Shown: positions 30,830 through 43,540, counted from the stretch's first letter. The stretch: 64,000 bases of DNA from Persicaria tinctoria (GCA_037127255.1 JBANSL010000005.1:62991909-63055908); one strand, 5' to 3'. Notes: generated by a model from the sequence alone, not told the origin. Translations and numbers: made by a program.

Positions 30830-31021
30830 GTTATAATATTATTATTATGTGGATATACAAAATATACACTTTACTTAGATATAGTTTTTTCTATAGATAG
30901 ATTTACTATTGCTTGGAGTATAAGGAGTTTATCTCTATATATTGTACCGGTGGTAACACCAAAAGCCAGATCAGTTGAATACAATCTCATATTCTCCTCC
31001 ATTTTCTTACTCTAGTTTACA
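30830..31021 (+). repeat. Copia 3' LTR, 192 bp
   Basis: Starts TGTTATAATATT directly after AAGGGGGAG and ends near GTTTACA. A TATATATTG run at about 30936 could be the TATA box. The length fits the short LTRs of several plant Copia lineages. The 5' LTR and coding region are missing. Confidence 0.6.
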
Positions 31022-31380
31022 ATAACTTTTGCTTTTACTCTCTCTTTCTTTATCTTTTATATATTTTTTTATTATTTTTAATCTATTAAGACAGATTAAG
31101 GATCCATCTTATGTAATTTTTTAATTTTTTTTACAACGGGCGGATCTAGGATCCGTTCGTGTAATTTTTTTTATAACTTGCAATAATTATTTGACAGGTG
31201 TCGTGTTGTAAATACAACGGATTTTGGATCCGTCAGTTGGAGTATATTTAACACCTGTCTCTGGTGCATATAACACAATCCTATTTTAACCATACCACTA
31301 ACACAGGACCAATCATTCTACAACAATGTCCAAGTTGGGGATGTTATCAGTTATCACATTGATATAATGTAAATAAGAAA
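31022..31380. other. Non-coding stretch, no gene seen
   Basis: AT-rich. The word GGATCC with flanking T-rich runs occurs at 31100, 31150 and 31227, suggesting a small decayed repeat. Confidence 0.25.
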
Positions 31381-33612
31381 AGTTTAGAAGGGCAAAACTG
31401 TCTTATGGAGATATGTGGCTAATTGCATCCGGAGAGCAACTTCAGAAGTCTTGGGTGTTTCACGGGGGAGTAGCAGGCACAAAGGCAACGAGACTTGGTG
31501 GAATGAAGAAGAGCGAGAAACCGTTAGGGGGAAACAAATGGTGTTCAGAAGAGTGGTGAGTAGCATCAATGAGGATGAAAAAGAGTGTCGTCTAGCAGGG
31601 TACAAACGGGCTAAGAAAGAAGCCAAAGTTGTTGTGGAAAAAGCTAATTTTCCTTCGAGCATATGTACAAGGCGTTGTGGGGGGGGGGGGGGGGGGGGCA
31701 TATTGCCTTTCTCCCTAGCTCGGGCCAGGGAACGCCATAGTAAATATTTGGACAAACCACGATGTATAAAAGATGAGTTGAGTAGAGTGCTGGTGGACGA
31801 CTCACAAATTCAGCACAGATGGAAGAGATACTTCTATGAGTTGCTTAACGAGTGTTATAGAGCAACATATTTTACTTTAAACAGTAGTGACCACGAGACG
31901 TTCACATACTATAGACACCTATCATATGAGAAAGTGAAGGGGGTTGTAAGTAGAATGAAGAGTAGGAGAGTAGTGGGGTATGATGAGATTCCGGATGAAG
32001 TGTGGAAGTAGTGTATGGGCATACATGAAGTGGGGTGGCTCACCCAACTTTTCAACGCTATTCTTAGAGCTGCTAGGATGCTGGAGGAATGGAGACTTAG
32101 CAGCTTAATCCCAATATACAAGAACAAAGGTGATGTACAACAACTATAGGGGTATTAAACTCCTTAGCCACACAATGAAAATTTGGGAGATTGAACGAAG
32201 ATTGAGAAGGTTGGTTAGCGTATCCGAAAACTAGTTTGGTTTTATGCCAGGAAGGTCAACTACATATTTTATTCATTTGACGAGGTGCTTAGTGGAGAAA
32301 CACAAGGAACGGAAGAAAAATCTGCATATGGTTTACATTGATTTGGAGAAGGCATACAATAGAGTGCCAAGAAACCTTATATGAGAATGCTTGGGAGCTA
32401 AATTTGTTTCAGAATTTTACATGATGGTTGTCAAGGATATGTATGATGGTTCACAAACTAGTGTGTACTCACACGTGGGGACCCTGAGTACTTTGCGGTA
32501 CAAGTGGGCTTGCACAAAGGTCGACTCTGAGCCTGTTTCTCTTTACAGTAGTCATGGATGTGATGTCGGGAAGTATCCAAGGTCGGATCTCGTGGTGCAT
32601 GCTATTTGCAGATGATGTTGTTCCGGTGGATGAGATGAAAGTAGGGGCGGGCTAGATCTATGGAGGGATAAGCTAAGCTTGAGCAAAAGAGCTTCCCATT
32701 GAGTAGGACGATACGGGGTACGTGATATTTAGGTTGGGCGGGGAGGAAGAGGGAGACGAGGGTGTCATGATGGGTGAGAACCTAGTTCCGAAGAAAGATA
32801 GTTTCAAGTATCTGGGATCCATGATGCGGAGCGATGGAGGTGTAGACATGGATGTCAAGCACCGGATTCAAGTAGGTTGGCAGAAATGGAGGGTTGTGTC
32901 AGGAGTCTTATGTGATAGAAAAGTTTCATTCAAGCTCAAGGGTAAGTTCTACAAAGTGGTGGTGAGACCAACTCTTTTATATGGAGCAGAGTGTTGGGCG
33001 ACAATTGAGGTACATGAACAGAAACTCATGATGACTGAGAGGAGGATACTCAGGTGGATGTGTGGGTTTACCCTGCACGACAGAATCAGAAATGAGGCTA
33101 TCCGAGAAAGGGTAGGAGTGACTAGTATTCAAGCTAAGTTGCAGGAAGCGAGATTATGATTGTATGAACATGTTTAGAGGAGAGATCCGAGTGCACCGGT
33201 GTGCAGATGTGACAACGATAAGTGTCCGTCGGAGTAGAGGGCATCCAAATAAGAGTTGAGGTGAAGTGATTAGACATTACCGGACTGTTTTGGGGCTTAT
33301 GGAGGAGATGACACATGACAGGGTACAGTTGAGGAGTGCTATCCGAATTGACGAAAACTAGTCGAGTGCAGCGCCGCATCGTGCTTTTCTACTAGTACTA
33401 TCACAACTTGCTTATACGCATTATGTATTTTAAGTTCTAAAGTGTGTGTCATTTTTCCTTATATTCTTTTATATGCTGTTGTGGAGTCTTGTCCGTCTTG
33501 TTACTAGGAAAGATCCTCTGGACTTAATCGGAAAAATGGTGCGTACAACCCGACCCCCATACCCCATACCCTGCTTTGAACGGATATACTCAGCTTGGTG
33601 TTGTTGCTTTTG
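31381..33612 (+). mobile_element. RTE-type LINE, decayed and 5'-truncated
   Basis: Broken frames encode, in order, the pre-RT region (ETWWNEEERETVRGKQM; AGYKRAKKEAKVVVEKAN; CIKDELSRVLVDD), the RT core (KSRRVVGYDEIPDEVWK, then across stops FGFMPGRSTTYFIHLTRCLV and HMVYIDLEKAYNRVPRNL) and the C-terminal region (DSFKYLGSMMRSDGGVDMDV; RPTLLYGAECWATIEVHEQK; RRILRWMCGFTLHDR). This is the plant RTE LINE pattern. Stops at 32009 and elsewhere and several frameshifts disable it. The 3' end (33490-33612) has a CGTACAACCCGACCCC word and a TTGTTG-type tail. No clean target duplication was found. Confidence 0.85.
31679..31698 (+). repeat. Run of 20 G
   Basis: An uninterrupted guanine homopolymer inside the RTE LINE coding relic, where related elements have normal codons. 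It could form a G-quadruplex, or could be an assembly artefact. Confidence 0.9.
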
Positions 33613-34602
33613 TTTGTGTGATTGATCATGGATCCTAGCATCCTCCAATTTTCTGTGGTTGCCACTTGGCACGGCGACGATAATGGCGGGTGATTACATG
33701 TGCGATTGAATTCCTGACAGACACGTCCCGCATTACACAGGAAACAACTCCCGGGCTCTCCGCTGAATAATGGACACTGCCATTTGGTCGTTTCTTCAAT
33801 TTAGGAATTCCCATCGCTTTGTGAAAACCTCGCACCGGGAAAGTAAAATACCAACAATATTCCTGTTTAGGGATTTCATTTCCACTTTCAGATCCTTTTG
33901 AGGTGATCTCATTCCACACCCCCTCTGCAACTCGTTGCCCTAATTTTTACATATTATTTCGCTTAATTTTCTGATTCTAGACTGCTGTTATTATTAACAA
34001 AAGAGGAAATTGGGGGAAATCTTAGCTTAGATCCGTTACTTGGATCGAAAATCAACAGAAGAATCAAAATTAGACGGTGATGATGACGTGCAGGTGGTGA
34101 TTGTTTAATGTGATCGATCACCATTGAAAACATAGAACAATCGAGGATAGCTATTAGCTACAGCCTACTTGTGCACACACCAGTTGACATTTTGTATTTG
34201 TACAGAAATGCATCTGTGTTGGGGTTTGGTTGGAACTTTGGATGTTCGTATTTTTTTTCATCATATCCTTAAGAAAAATGACATGAAATGTCAATTACTC
34301 CATATACAAGTGATTTTCTGAAAACTGAGCGTATGGATGGAGTTGATGGTTAGAATAGATTCCTGGGTAGGAGAAATGCTCAAGGATTATTCTTACTTCA
34401 CTTGTATTCCCTCATGAAGCCAAAGGATACAGCTCAAGTGATTATGAGATAGGTAGCAAGAGAGACTAATATGGAGGATGACTGAATTGGTGATGAGAAG
34501 AAGAAAAAATAATGATACATAAGCCCTTATACATAGTAGCATTGGTGAATCATTTCCCTTATACAAGATAGTGAATTGAGTAGAGTTGAAGGTTTTTATA
34601 GC
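33613..34602. other. Region between the RTE LINE and the bZIP gene
   Basis: Includes the probable 3' UTR of the bZIP gene (to the left of 34603 on the minus strand) and a 94-codon minus-strand open frame at 33919-33635 that I do not recognise. It has no domain I can name and no clear splice context. A partial duplication links 34540-34565 with 34609-34632. Confidence 0.3.
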
Positions 34603-35178
34603 TTAGATTGGTGGATCATTTCCCTTATATATAGAAGCATTAGTGATCTCGGCTTCAAGAGCCCTCAGTGGTGAGAAAGGACATGGTCCGAGCTGCAAAT
34701 CTGTGATCATTTGACGGAGCTCTGACGTCTCCTCCTTGAGCCGGACGTTCTCCTCAACGGCCTTCTCATGGGACTCTGTCACATGGTTGAGCTTGTCAAC
34801 TAGGTTGTGGTTCTCATTTCGAAGCCATAGCACTTGTGACCACAGCTCGTCCAGATGCCTCTGCTTTCTCATCCTGGACCTGCGAGCTGACTCCCGGTTG
34901 GATATCATCCTCCTCTGCTTCCTCTCATTGATTATGCTGAGCTGCTGCTCATCCGCTTCGTCAGAGGTTGAGTTGCTGCTAAAACAGCAAGTGTTAGTGT
35001 TGATGTTGAGGTCCTTAATCTGAGGGTTTATGTGGAGATTTGATAGTAGGTTTGTGTATGCGCACGCTTGTAGTGGTGGCATGCTGTTCTGTGACATAGC
35101 AGAAAAGCATGGGTAAGGGTTCGGGTTTGAAGCTAGGGGTGCTAGGTAGCCAAGTTCATTAAGTTCGTTTGGTTGCAT
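34603..35178 (-). CDS. bZIP43: bZIP transcription factor, bZIP43-like (group S)
   Basis: Intact single-exon gene of 191 residues. The basic region spans about 84-104 (ERKQRRMISNRESARRSRMR) with the invariant N94-x7-R102. The zipper has heptads at L112, L119, L126, V133, A140, L147, L154 and L161. The N-terminus is Asn/Pro/Ser-rich, with the acidic Ser stretch SNSTSDEADEQQL just before the basic region, as in the AtbZIP43/42 branch of group S. Such proteins bind ACGT-core sites in the nucleus as homo- or heterodimers. Length and lack of introns fit group S. The start is the only ATG after the TATA box at 35298-35305. The leader contains no upstream ATG, so the sucrose-controlled uORF of the S1 subgroup is absent. 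The gene symbol denotes the closest subgroup, not proven orthology. Confidence 0.93.
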   Translation of the reverse strand: MQPNELNELGYLAPLASNPNPYPCFSAMSQNSMPPLQACAYTNLLSNLHINPQIKDLNINTNTCCFSSNSTSDEADEQQLSIINERKQRRMISNRESARRSRMRKQRHLDELWSQVLWLRNENHNLVDKLNHVTESHEKAVEENVRLKEETSELRQMITDLQLGPCPFSPLRALEAEITNASIYKGNDPPI

Positions 35179-35297
35179 GGTTATGAATCAAATTATACGC
35201 AATATCTGAGAATCGGTGGTGATTTGGAGAGTGGGAGAGGGATGACAAAGTAGATAAACTAATATTGAGGTAAGGATGGGGGCTTAAGGTGGGGTAG

Positions 35298-35305
35298 TTT
35301 ATATA
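35298..35305 (-). promoter_or_regulatory. Probable TATA box of the bZIP gene
   Basis: TATATAAA on the minus strand lies 120 bases before the ATG, which leaves a leader of about 90 bases if transcription starts some 30 bases downstream. The leader is C/T-rich, as in many plant promoters. Confidence 0.6.
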
Positions 35306-38300
35306 GGATTGGAAAAAGTAAGGTTAAAAAACAAAGGAAAAGAGAGAAAAATAAAAGGTTTGATGCAAACTGTAGCTACAGTGTTATGATTAATTTAAAC
35401 AGTACAGATACTTTCTTTAGCATATGTATCATGCCAATGTGTCTGAGCAATTGTGCATCACGTTCACTTATGAACAGAAAAGAAAAAAACATGACGATGA
35501 AATGGACTGATTTTCATTGTGTTCCATCAGCCATTATATGACTTAATCAGTTAATCTGTTATTTGTTGTCCGTGCATTTTCTGATAATGCATATGTGAGA
35601 AATGTGATAGTTCTGTATCACTTTATGATCATGTTATGACTACATCAGGTCGGTATGCACATGAGAATAGGTTTTGATTCCCTTTGAATTTGTTAATATA
35701 ATGGAAGGAAACTGATCCATTCAGAAGCTAATAAGTCTAACAGGGTGTGAGTTTTGATCCAAGCCATGGGCCATTGGCTTCTTTTTCTTTTTCTTATATA
35801 AATTGAGCTACTTTTTACTTTGGAGAAGGAAAAAGAGGCTTGAGAACTGAAATTTTTATTTTGCCTTTCCGCTGCTATAATAGGGCCTTAATGCCTGATC
35901 GACCACTTAATGTCCATGTCTGTGTAATATAATAACATGATGTACTTATAATTAAACTTTTCTTGTTTAAAATCGAAACAGGAATAGAAAATGTTCATAT
36001 GGTTTTGAGTTCAAACAGGCTACGTCAGATGGAAAAACTTTATAGGTATTGATCGTGTTGGCCAAACGTTACTGTAGTCCTTGAAGACAAAATAGTTACA
36101 TAGCAAGGAATCTTTTTTATGAATACAGCGTGATTGCACATATGGCATATCAGTCTGATAATGTTTGTTTGACCATTTGGCATATACTGAATGATAAAAT
36201 GAACAATGTTGGGATCTACTGTTTGCATATTTGCCATACTTCCATTTGCATAAACACCTTTGCTTGTTACGTATTGAAGTTACAATTGAAAAAAATTGCT
36301 GTACCCTTCATTACCTTTTGCTGTCAAGTTCTGGCTTTTCCTGTTCTAGTGACCGGCTTCAATTTTCTTTGGCAGACAAGTTCTTTCAGATGTGATCTTG
36401 TTGCTAAATGAAGACAGACTTCTGGATTTGAATCCAAGTAAGTGGCTTTCCTTTTCTTTCACGGATTTCATACCATTGTGTTAGCCTTCTTGCAAGCAAA
36501 ATTCTAGGTTAAATGATTAGAAAGACATGGCCGCTTGGAGGAAACGAAACCATTAGGCTTAGTACTATAGGTATACCAGATTCTGGTGAATGGTGAAAAA
36601 AAAAAAAAAACATTCATTAGCCAATCCCTTCGCCATGAGCATGTAAAACCTGGTCGTTGTTAGAGAATGTGATAAAGTTTGCATTTTTGGATTCAAGTGA
36701 CCTAATGGTACTAATAAATTTAGTTTCTACTTTTCATGTCTTTTTAGTAAAATGAACCATGATAAATAAGACTAGTTTGCTTGGTAATGCTTCTGCTTTT
36801 TCATATTTGATCTAGATATGGTTTATAATAAAAATAATCATCATATTTAGGTTCCATCACGGTCTGATTTTTCCCCCTGTGGTTTAGATTCAGCCAGAGG
36901 GTTTAGTGCTTTAATGGTCAACAATATCATTAGGCATATGAGGACTTCTCTTTCTTATCTTGTCTTCCTCATATTCCACTTCTTTCAACTAATTATTTGT
37001 CACCATTTCGAATTTATCTTTTAAGATTTTGTATTCTTACTTTTCCTTTTCACATCTGTGTTTGGGCTTATTATCCAATTAAATACTCGTGTATTTGTCT
37101 GATTTTACATTTTGTGTAATTGTAACTTGTAAGCATAAACATTGGGTGACTTTTTAGCAACCAGCATTTTAAATTTATTGTGCGCCGTGCAACCATTGCT
37201 TAGTATTTTTTTTCCCTGCGGACAATTGGTGACTTTTTACTAAAAGAAACCAGTATAAAAGGTGAGTTTTTACCTCAATTCGTTGAAAGAACTGGTGTAA
37301 AACAGACAATTGTTGACTGCAGCAACTGCAGACAATGGATGCACGCTATGAAGAAGAAAAAAAAAGATGGGACTATCAGACACTATATGTAAATATTTCA
37401 ATCCAACAATATACACAACATGAATTAGGTTTGAACGTACTTGTTTTACCCTTCAGACTTTAGTTGGTCCTCATCATTTTACAATACCTAAAACAAGATA
37501 AGTTGCAGCATTCAAATTCATATAAAAAAATCTCTGTCAGGTGCAGTGTTCTGCTTCAGTCCACTCTGCTAAGTGTAAATTAGAAAGGACTGAACTTAAT
37601 TATCTTCTATCAGGTCTTAGCTTACAGAGTTAAATTGGTAGAGTACCCAACTTCTGAGCCAAAATCATCATACAAAGATTGTAATTGCATCCCTTAATTC
37701 TTGTTGGATAGCATAGCAGCACTATAACTGCTACCTCAAGTTTGAATCTCCTGTTCAGATATTTGTACTTACTATTGTTCGCTTTCAGATTTACTGAGAC
37801 AGATACAAAGTTGTAATACAACTTTATATCTGTTGGCTATCAACTGGTGGGTAGATAACATTGTCGACAAGCAGCAAGTCTATTAATCTCAAATCAGGTT
37901 GGCACCTTCAACTATAGGCTAAATTTTAGCATTATCAGATATTTCTTAAGAAACTATTCATAATCACACTCGTTTTGCATTGATTGCCACCATCAACGGT
38001 CAATGCTTGCACTGATACTCAAAAAGAAACAACTTTTGGATGTTAAAATTCAATTCAACCTGATTGGCTTTCTACCCTTATTTCCCAAAGTTTGTGAAGC
38101 AGATGTTGAATGAAGAATTGCACTAGGATACCTAATTTTAACCTTTCTTAGCCTTGGGTATAAGCTCCTTGGTGGGTTGGCTGGCATATCTTATCTTTAC
38201 CTATATAGCTATTAGCTATGTTGTCCATAATCTCATAAACCCATTTGACATCACTGTCCTTGGTAGTCTTCACATAATTCACCAAAGTACCAAATTTATT

Positions 38301-39858
38301 GTGGGGACAATTTTGGTAAAGAATAAACACATTGAAGTGATTGACATTCCACCAATACTGGGACAACTGCCCGAAAATAACGGCACCCTTAGGGCCCCAA
38401 ACCACCACCAGGGTGATCTTTCTCTAGCCTTTGCCTGGTTAATTCATATACTACATACAACAATGAGTTGAGATGTAAGAAATGTTTTGTTTAAGTAGAG
38501 TACTGGGTTTGAGTTAATTGAACTGGGTAATCTCTAAAAAGACACTAGTGTCTCATGGGTCCTGCTAACTGGCTAGTGGATGTTTGAATTGGTGCACTAG
38601 CCCACCACCGGTCACTTCTTCAGAGGGCCTTTACAATATGAGAGCTTTAGACCGTACCCCCACAAACCTGAGAGGGTGTGGTACTATCACTAGTACATTT
38701 TCTGCACCCCATTAAGCCTAACCATAAAAATTGATTTACATTTGTCTGTCATGATACTCTATAGGCCCCCTCTCCCCATTTAGGCCAAATTTTCCTGCAA
38801 TAAATCCTTTCCTTTGACATAGGCAAACAAAAAATTTTGGGCCCGGCCAAGCTAAAATGCAATGCTGCTTTTTGAATAATTAGGGTCAGATCAATATAGA
38901 ATAAAAAGTAGTTTGGAAAAATCTTTGACGTATCTCTACAAATGGATTGGGTTCAGTCAAGCTAACACTTGAAAGTTCAGCCTTATGCTTATGCATTAAG
39001 CTACCACATGTCGAAATCTTCCATATCTTATTTTCTGATTTTTAGGAGGTGCACAAAGGCCATATAATTTGTGAATGGAGGTTCAGATTAGTTCTAGACA
39101 CCAATGTATGAATGGAATGGATGCTTTCTTATTTTACTGATAGCTATCAGTTTGGCTTTTAGCTTCTTTTAACCCTCAATGAATATTGTGCTATTTCATT
39201 ATGTTTTGTGATGGCTAAATATATTCTTGCTGCAGTTGTATTTTTCAACATATTTGATGTGTTAATTATTGTGTTTATGACGAATAATTTACTACTTTTT
39301 GGGCTCCTAAGTTATCTAATCATTTGAATTGAGAGCTTTATATATAAATTAAAGCTAAGTGCAGGTGTAAACATGGGTTAGTGGTTTCATTTTGTTGCTC
39401 ATAATGGATGATATGATGATTCTCATTGGTTATTATAGTTTCCGTGCGCATACGTACCTTGAATTGAAGTTTGATCCACTTCCACTTTTGATATGGATAG
39501 TAAAGGTGTTGCTGATGAATCCTGAGATTCAAAAAACATGATGATATTTCAATTTAGGGATTTGTATGTGCAATTTCTTTGAAATTTAGTATTGCTCGTT
39601 GTCATCATTATCATCATCTTCCCATGCACTCGCTATCCACATTCTCTCGTCGATTTTCCATCCTCTTTTAGCTGGAATTCTACTTGCTTCATAGAGTATG
39701 GTTTGTTGTGTTTGTCAGTTGTATCATGACGAGTTTGTCCTGCTGACACTCTTTGTGTCCTCTTGATTTACCAGACTTACATCTGATCAGATAGAAAAAA
39801 AAAAAAAGAAGAAAAATGACCAAGAATATACCAACTATCACCCGTAAATAAAAAATAA
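35306..39858. other. Low-repeat intergenic region, no gene recognised
   Basis: About 4.5 kb without recognisable transposon ends. It includes the distal promoter of the bZIP gene. Opposed open frames at 38154-38471 (+, 105 codons) and 38408-38148 (-, 86 codons) overlap, and neither has a domain I recognise. I looked for microRNA-like hairpins and common plant miRNA words and saw none. Composition is uniformly AT-rich. Confidence 0.35.
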
Positions 39859-39860
39859 TA

Positions 39861-40103
39861 CTCCACCCGTTCGCGAAAACTTGTCGTTTTAGAGGGTTAA
39901 TTTTGTTTAACAAAACATGTCATTTTATGTATTTTGACCCCTACTTTACAAAAATGGCCTTGTAATAATTAATATATTGTTAGTTGTAGCTTTCGATAAA
40001 GTAAAAAAGTAGTGTAATAATTGATGGTATAATAGTATATTTGCTCATTTCCTTAAAACTTGTGAAAAAAGCTAGATTGACAAGTTTTGGTGAACGGAGG
40101 GAG
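39861..40103. mobile_element. Stowaway-type MITE, copy 2
   Basis: A 243-bp element between TA dinucleotides (39859-39860 and 40104-40105), starting CTCCACCCG and ending CGGAGGGAG. Its inner sequence (CTTGTCGTTTTAGA near the left end; TAGTTGTAGCTTTCGATAAAG in the middle, quoted here in part) matches copy 1 at 977-1221. Confidence 0.78.
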
Positions 40104-40105
40104 TA

Positions 40106-40790
40106 CAAATTTTAGAAATTACCAAAAATAATACCAACTATCCCATATTAAACTAATTTCAATACAATAGCTAAAATTCACAAACGATAAAATACTCTAG
40201 ACGTGAAATATAATTAATAAGAAGTTCAGGTGAAAATTGTGAAATTAGAGGTTCATCATTCATCATTCATCATCCATCATCATTCCTCTATCTCCCGAAG
40301 ACCAAGAGCAAAGACCGAGAAAAATGCTAAATCTGAAACTTGAAGGGTTGTGGTCCGAATTGGACACGAAAGTTGACAATTTTGAAATTCCTATCATAGA
40401 ATCTGCAAGAGCCCTTACTTAATTCTATCTATTATTTGTGTTCTTAAGTTCAATATAAGGGTTTGCGGTTTGGGATTTTTTATATGTTCTTCACCGGTTT
40501 AAATTCGCGACCCATAATTGAGCGAGCCGAATTTACATATTCCCCACCGTCGGAGCATTTGCAAGCAATAGAACGAGATTGGCCGATTGAACGATGTGAT
40601 TGTAGTACCGGGCCTAATGGTGACCATCGACTCGCATCGATCTCGATTTCTTCATTCTCATACGTAATCCCCTCCAGTCACCTTGCAATTTTCGAGCAGA
40701 ACTGAGATCGGAGTTCACGCCGAGTTGCATAGGTCATGAGCGTTGCCTAGCTCTAGAGGGACCTAAGGTAGAATATGAATAATGAACAAG
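40106..40790. other. Non-coding stretch, no gene seen
   Basis: Contains short ATCATTC repeats (about 40250-40285). An 80-codon plus-strand frame at 40463-40705 has no recognisable domain. Confidence 0.25.
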
Positions 40791-41954
40791 AGGAAATTAC
40801 ACTAAATAACCTAAAAAACGGGCCTAGCCAAGGGGGTGAAAAAATGGGCCAAAATGGCCTGGCCATAAAATGCAAATAAAACAGCCGATTTTTTTAGCAC
40901 TGGTGGGAACCGGGTGTAGCAGGTGAGGAGAGGGATGGTGTAGCAACGGAGAGGCGAGCGTCTGCGAAGAAGAAGAGAGGGGAGGGTGAGGCGGTGGGTG
41001 CGGGTGATCGCCATTGGAGTACACGATTAGGGCCTGCGGATGAACGACGAATCGATCTCGTTCCAGATCGACTCGCGACAGGGAGGTGCGAAAAGCGGAC
41101 AGAGGAACAAGAAGGTGCGGATGCCGGCGGCGACGGGGGCGGCGGAAGATCCATCACCACCGCCATCGCCGGCGCCTTTCCAACCTCCATCTCCTCCCGC
41201 CGCCCTGTTTCTCTCATCTGCACTCGATCTTCTGCTTCACTCTCTCCTCATAAATTTCGCTGGATCTGCAAATTTCTGCTTCGCTCTCTCCTCTCTTCTG
41301 CTTCCGTATAGTCCTGGTTGGGGTAGAACTAGGACCGGCATCAGCTACCGACGACATCTCTCAACTGGTAAATTCATCTTTCGTACAGTCCTGGTTCCTT
41401 ACAGTCCTGAGCCTTTTGAGATCGGAATTTGATGAGTCAGGAATCGATCTATCCAGGTATGACAATGGCATTGCCGTTCCTGATTGCGAAAAGCGGAATC
41501 GACTAGGTTCACCGGAGCCTTTTGCCGGAGTTGGGAACTTCGACGCTGGTTTCGCCGCACTAGACTCCGCTGTACCATTAGGCGGGCGAGGTGAGGCCCG
41601 ATCGGTGGCAGCAGGTGCGGAATTAGGATTTTTGATATCGGAAGTTGATGAGCCAAGTATCGATCTATCCAGGTATGACGATGGCAATGCCATACCTGAT
41701 TGCCCAAAATGAGCCAGGCATCGATCTATCCAGGTAACACTAGAGTTTATTGTTCATGTGACCTAAAGACACAATCTTTTAGAAGAGAGCTGTGTTTCTT
41801 GTAATAACATCATGACTAGTTGTGGTTGTCTGCCTTAGTTTGGTTAGGTGAGTTTATACCCTCCAAAGTTCATACATAGTGCCGAGTGATCCTCTAGTTT
41901 GTTATGGGAATTTGATATCTAATTAGCTGCACTCCTGAAATGATCATACTGCAG

Positions 41955-42130
41955 CTTCGTGTCGGGCATGTATTTAACATAGAAGCTGGAAAGCAAGCCC
42001 TGAGGAATATAAACTCTTTGGCATTGTTCTCTAACATTGAAGTTAACCCTCGCCCAGATGAAAAGAGTGAAGGTGGAATTGTTGTTGAGATTAAGCTTAA
42101 AGAGCTTGATCAGAAATCAGCTGAAGTTAG
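41955..42130 (+). pseudogene. Captured exon of a TOC75 gene (chloroplast outer-envelope translocon pore)
   Basis: After an intron-like TACTGCAG acceptor the frame reads LRVGHVFNIEAGKQALRN then INSLALFSNIEVNPRPDE and GGIVVEIKLKELDQKSAEVS. This is part of the POTRA region of TOC75, the beta-barrel channel that imports proteins into chloroplasts; the N-S-L-A-L-F-S-N-I-E-V-N-P-R-P-D-E stretch is diagnostic. The homology stops after AEVS, close to a GTTAGT donor. About 200 bp upstream look like the native intron. The exon is uninterrupted, but the gene is not complete, and no barrel is encoded. It was captured as genomic DNA. Confidence 0.85.
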
Positions 42131-42719
42131 TATTTATAGTGTCGTTTGAATTCTGCTAGGCCATTAGTGACACAGTCTCAGCTTTGGGCAAGTTTGAGAT
42201 GTCACTGGTCATGTATCAAAGGGCTTTATGTATATTGGAACATTCCTACGATTTAACATGGTAGGAAATATATACACTAATGGCAGGACAAATTTATGAA
42301 TTATGAATATCTCTGAACTTATAAAATTATGAATTTGGTAGGATATATATAGACTAGTGATAAGACAAATTTGTAAATCTGGTAGGATAAATATACGATA
42401 TTGGTATGATAAAAATGTAATCACCGAAATGGTAGGATAGATGTACACGAATGGTAAGATATATTTGTACTATTGACAAAGAAGTAGAATTAATATTGAT
42501 CAATCCACAAATCCCAGACTAGTAATTATTGAGGCGTAAATTGACCATAATCTCAATCTCACTTACCAATCCATAAATCCCAATCGTATAAGTTCAGAGA
42601 GATTTATGAATTTGTCCTAACATGTTCGTAAATGTGTCATACCATTAGTGTATATATTTTCTGCCAGGTTCATAAGTGTATAAGTTTAGAGAGATTCATG
42701 AACACACATACTCCGTATT

Positions 42720-42789
42720 AGCCTATGTTAGAGTCGAACTCACATATTTGTGTGCAAACACAACGCTCTACCAATTGAGCTAATAGACT
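42720..42789 (-). tRNA. tRNA-like cloverleaf (copy 3), Ala(UGC)-like, probably a pseudogene
   Basis: Same structure as copy 1: acceptor AGTCTAT/ATAGGCT, perfect A box, anticodon stem TTGTG/CACAA with a six-base loop containing UGC. One T-stem pair is broken (GTGAG against CTAAC). It is embedded in Pack-MULE 2 at the position corresponding to copy 1 in Pack-MULE 1. Confidence 0.45.
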
Positions 42790-43540
42790 ATTTTCAATGG
42801 GTCCTTACGATCGTCTAGACATCAAGAAGTGATAATTTCGCAGGAAACAAAAATAGCGCTTGAATTTGTTATCTTAATTTGCAAGTCATGCAATTGATCA
42901 AAAAGAGAGTATAAATTACGAACTCTCTGCAACCGGTCTTGTGAAACCGTCACCTTGGGGTAGTTCTGTTATAAGAAAAATGAATAACTACAAAGGATAG
43001 GTACAAGATCACTTATACATCGCTGCCACTGTCATCAGACAAACTTCTTGCACTTTTTCAGGTATGAAAGGACAGTTGTACACTATTGGTAGGACGAAAA
43101 TATTCTATTGGTAGAATGGGGACTGTATCGTTTCCTAGAATGAACGGATAACTTTTTCCTCGTCCTTTCCGCTTTTTGCAGAGCATGTTATGGTGTTTCA
43201 GATCCTCTTTTCAAGCTTATATATGTTTTTTGGAGACACCCATCAATGCAATCATTGCATTTTTCCCCTCATAAATGCTCCCCCCTTTTCTCAAAAGAGG
43301 AATTCTGTTTTGGCGCCAAAAGTATACTGACAGCCCGCCAAATCAGCTACAGTGAATTCCCTCCAGATTCTTTCCAAAATATCTGCAGGTATGGAAAGAC
43401 AGGTTTAGCCTATTGGTAGGACAAATTAATTCTATTAGTAAGATGGACAGTCTACAGTTTTCTGAAATGAACGGAGGATGCCTTTTGGTGCCACATGTCA
43501 CTGACACCTACTGACAGCTACAGTGTAGCTACAATGGAAC

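Noticed and set aside
33635..33919. 94-codon minus-strand frame downstream of the bZIP gene
   Set aside because: No recognisable domain or start context; kept only as a note.
38148..38471. Opposed 86- and 105-codon frames
   Set aside because: They overlap on opposite strands, match no family I know, and have no splice or promoter context. I left them as unassigned intergenic DNA.
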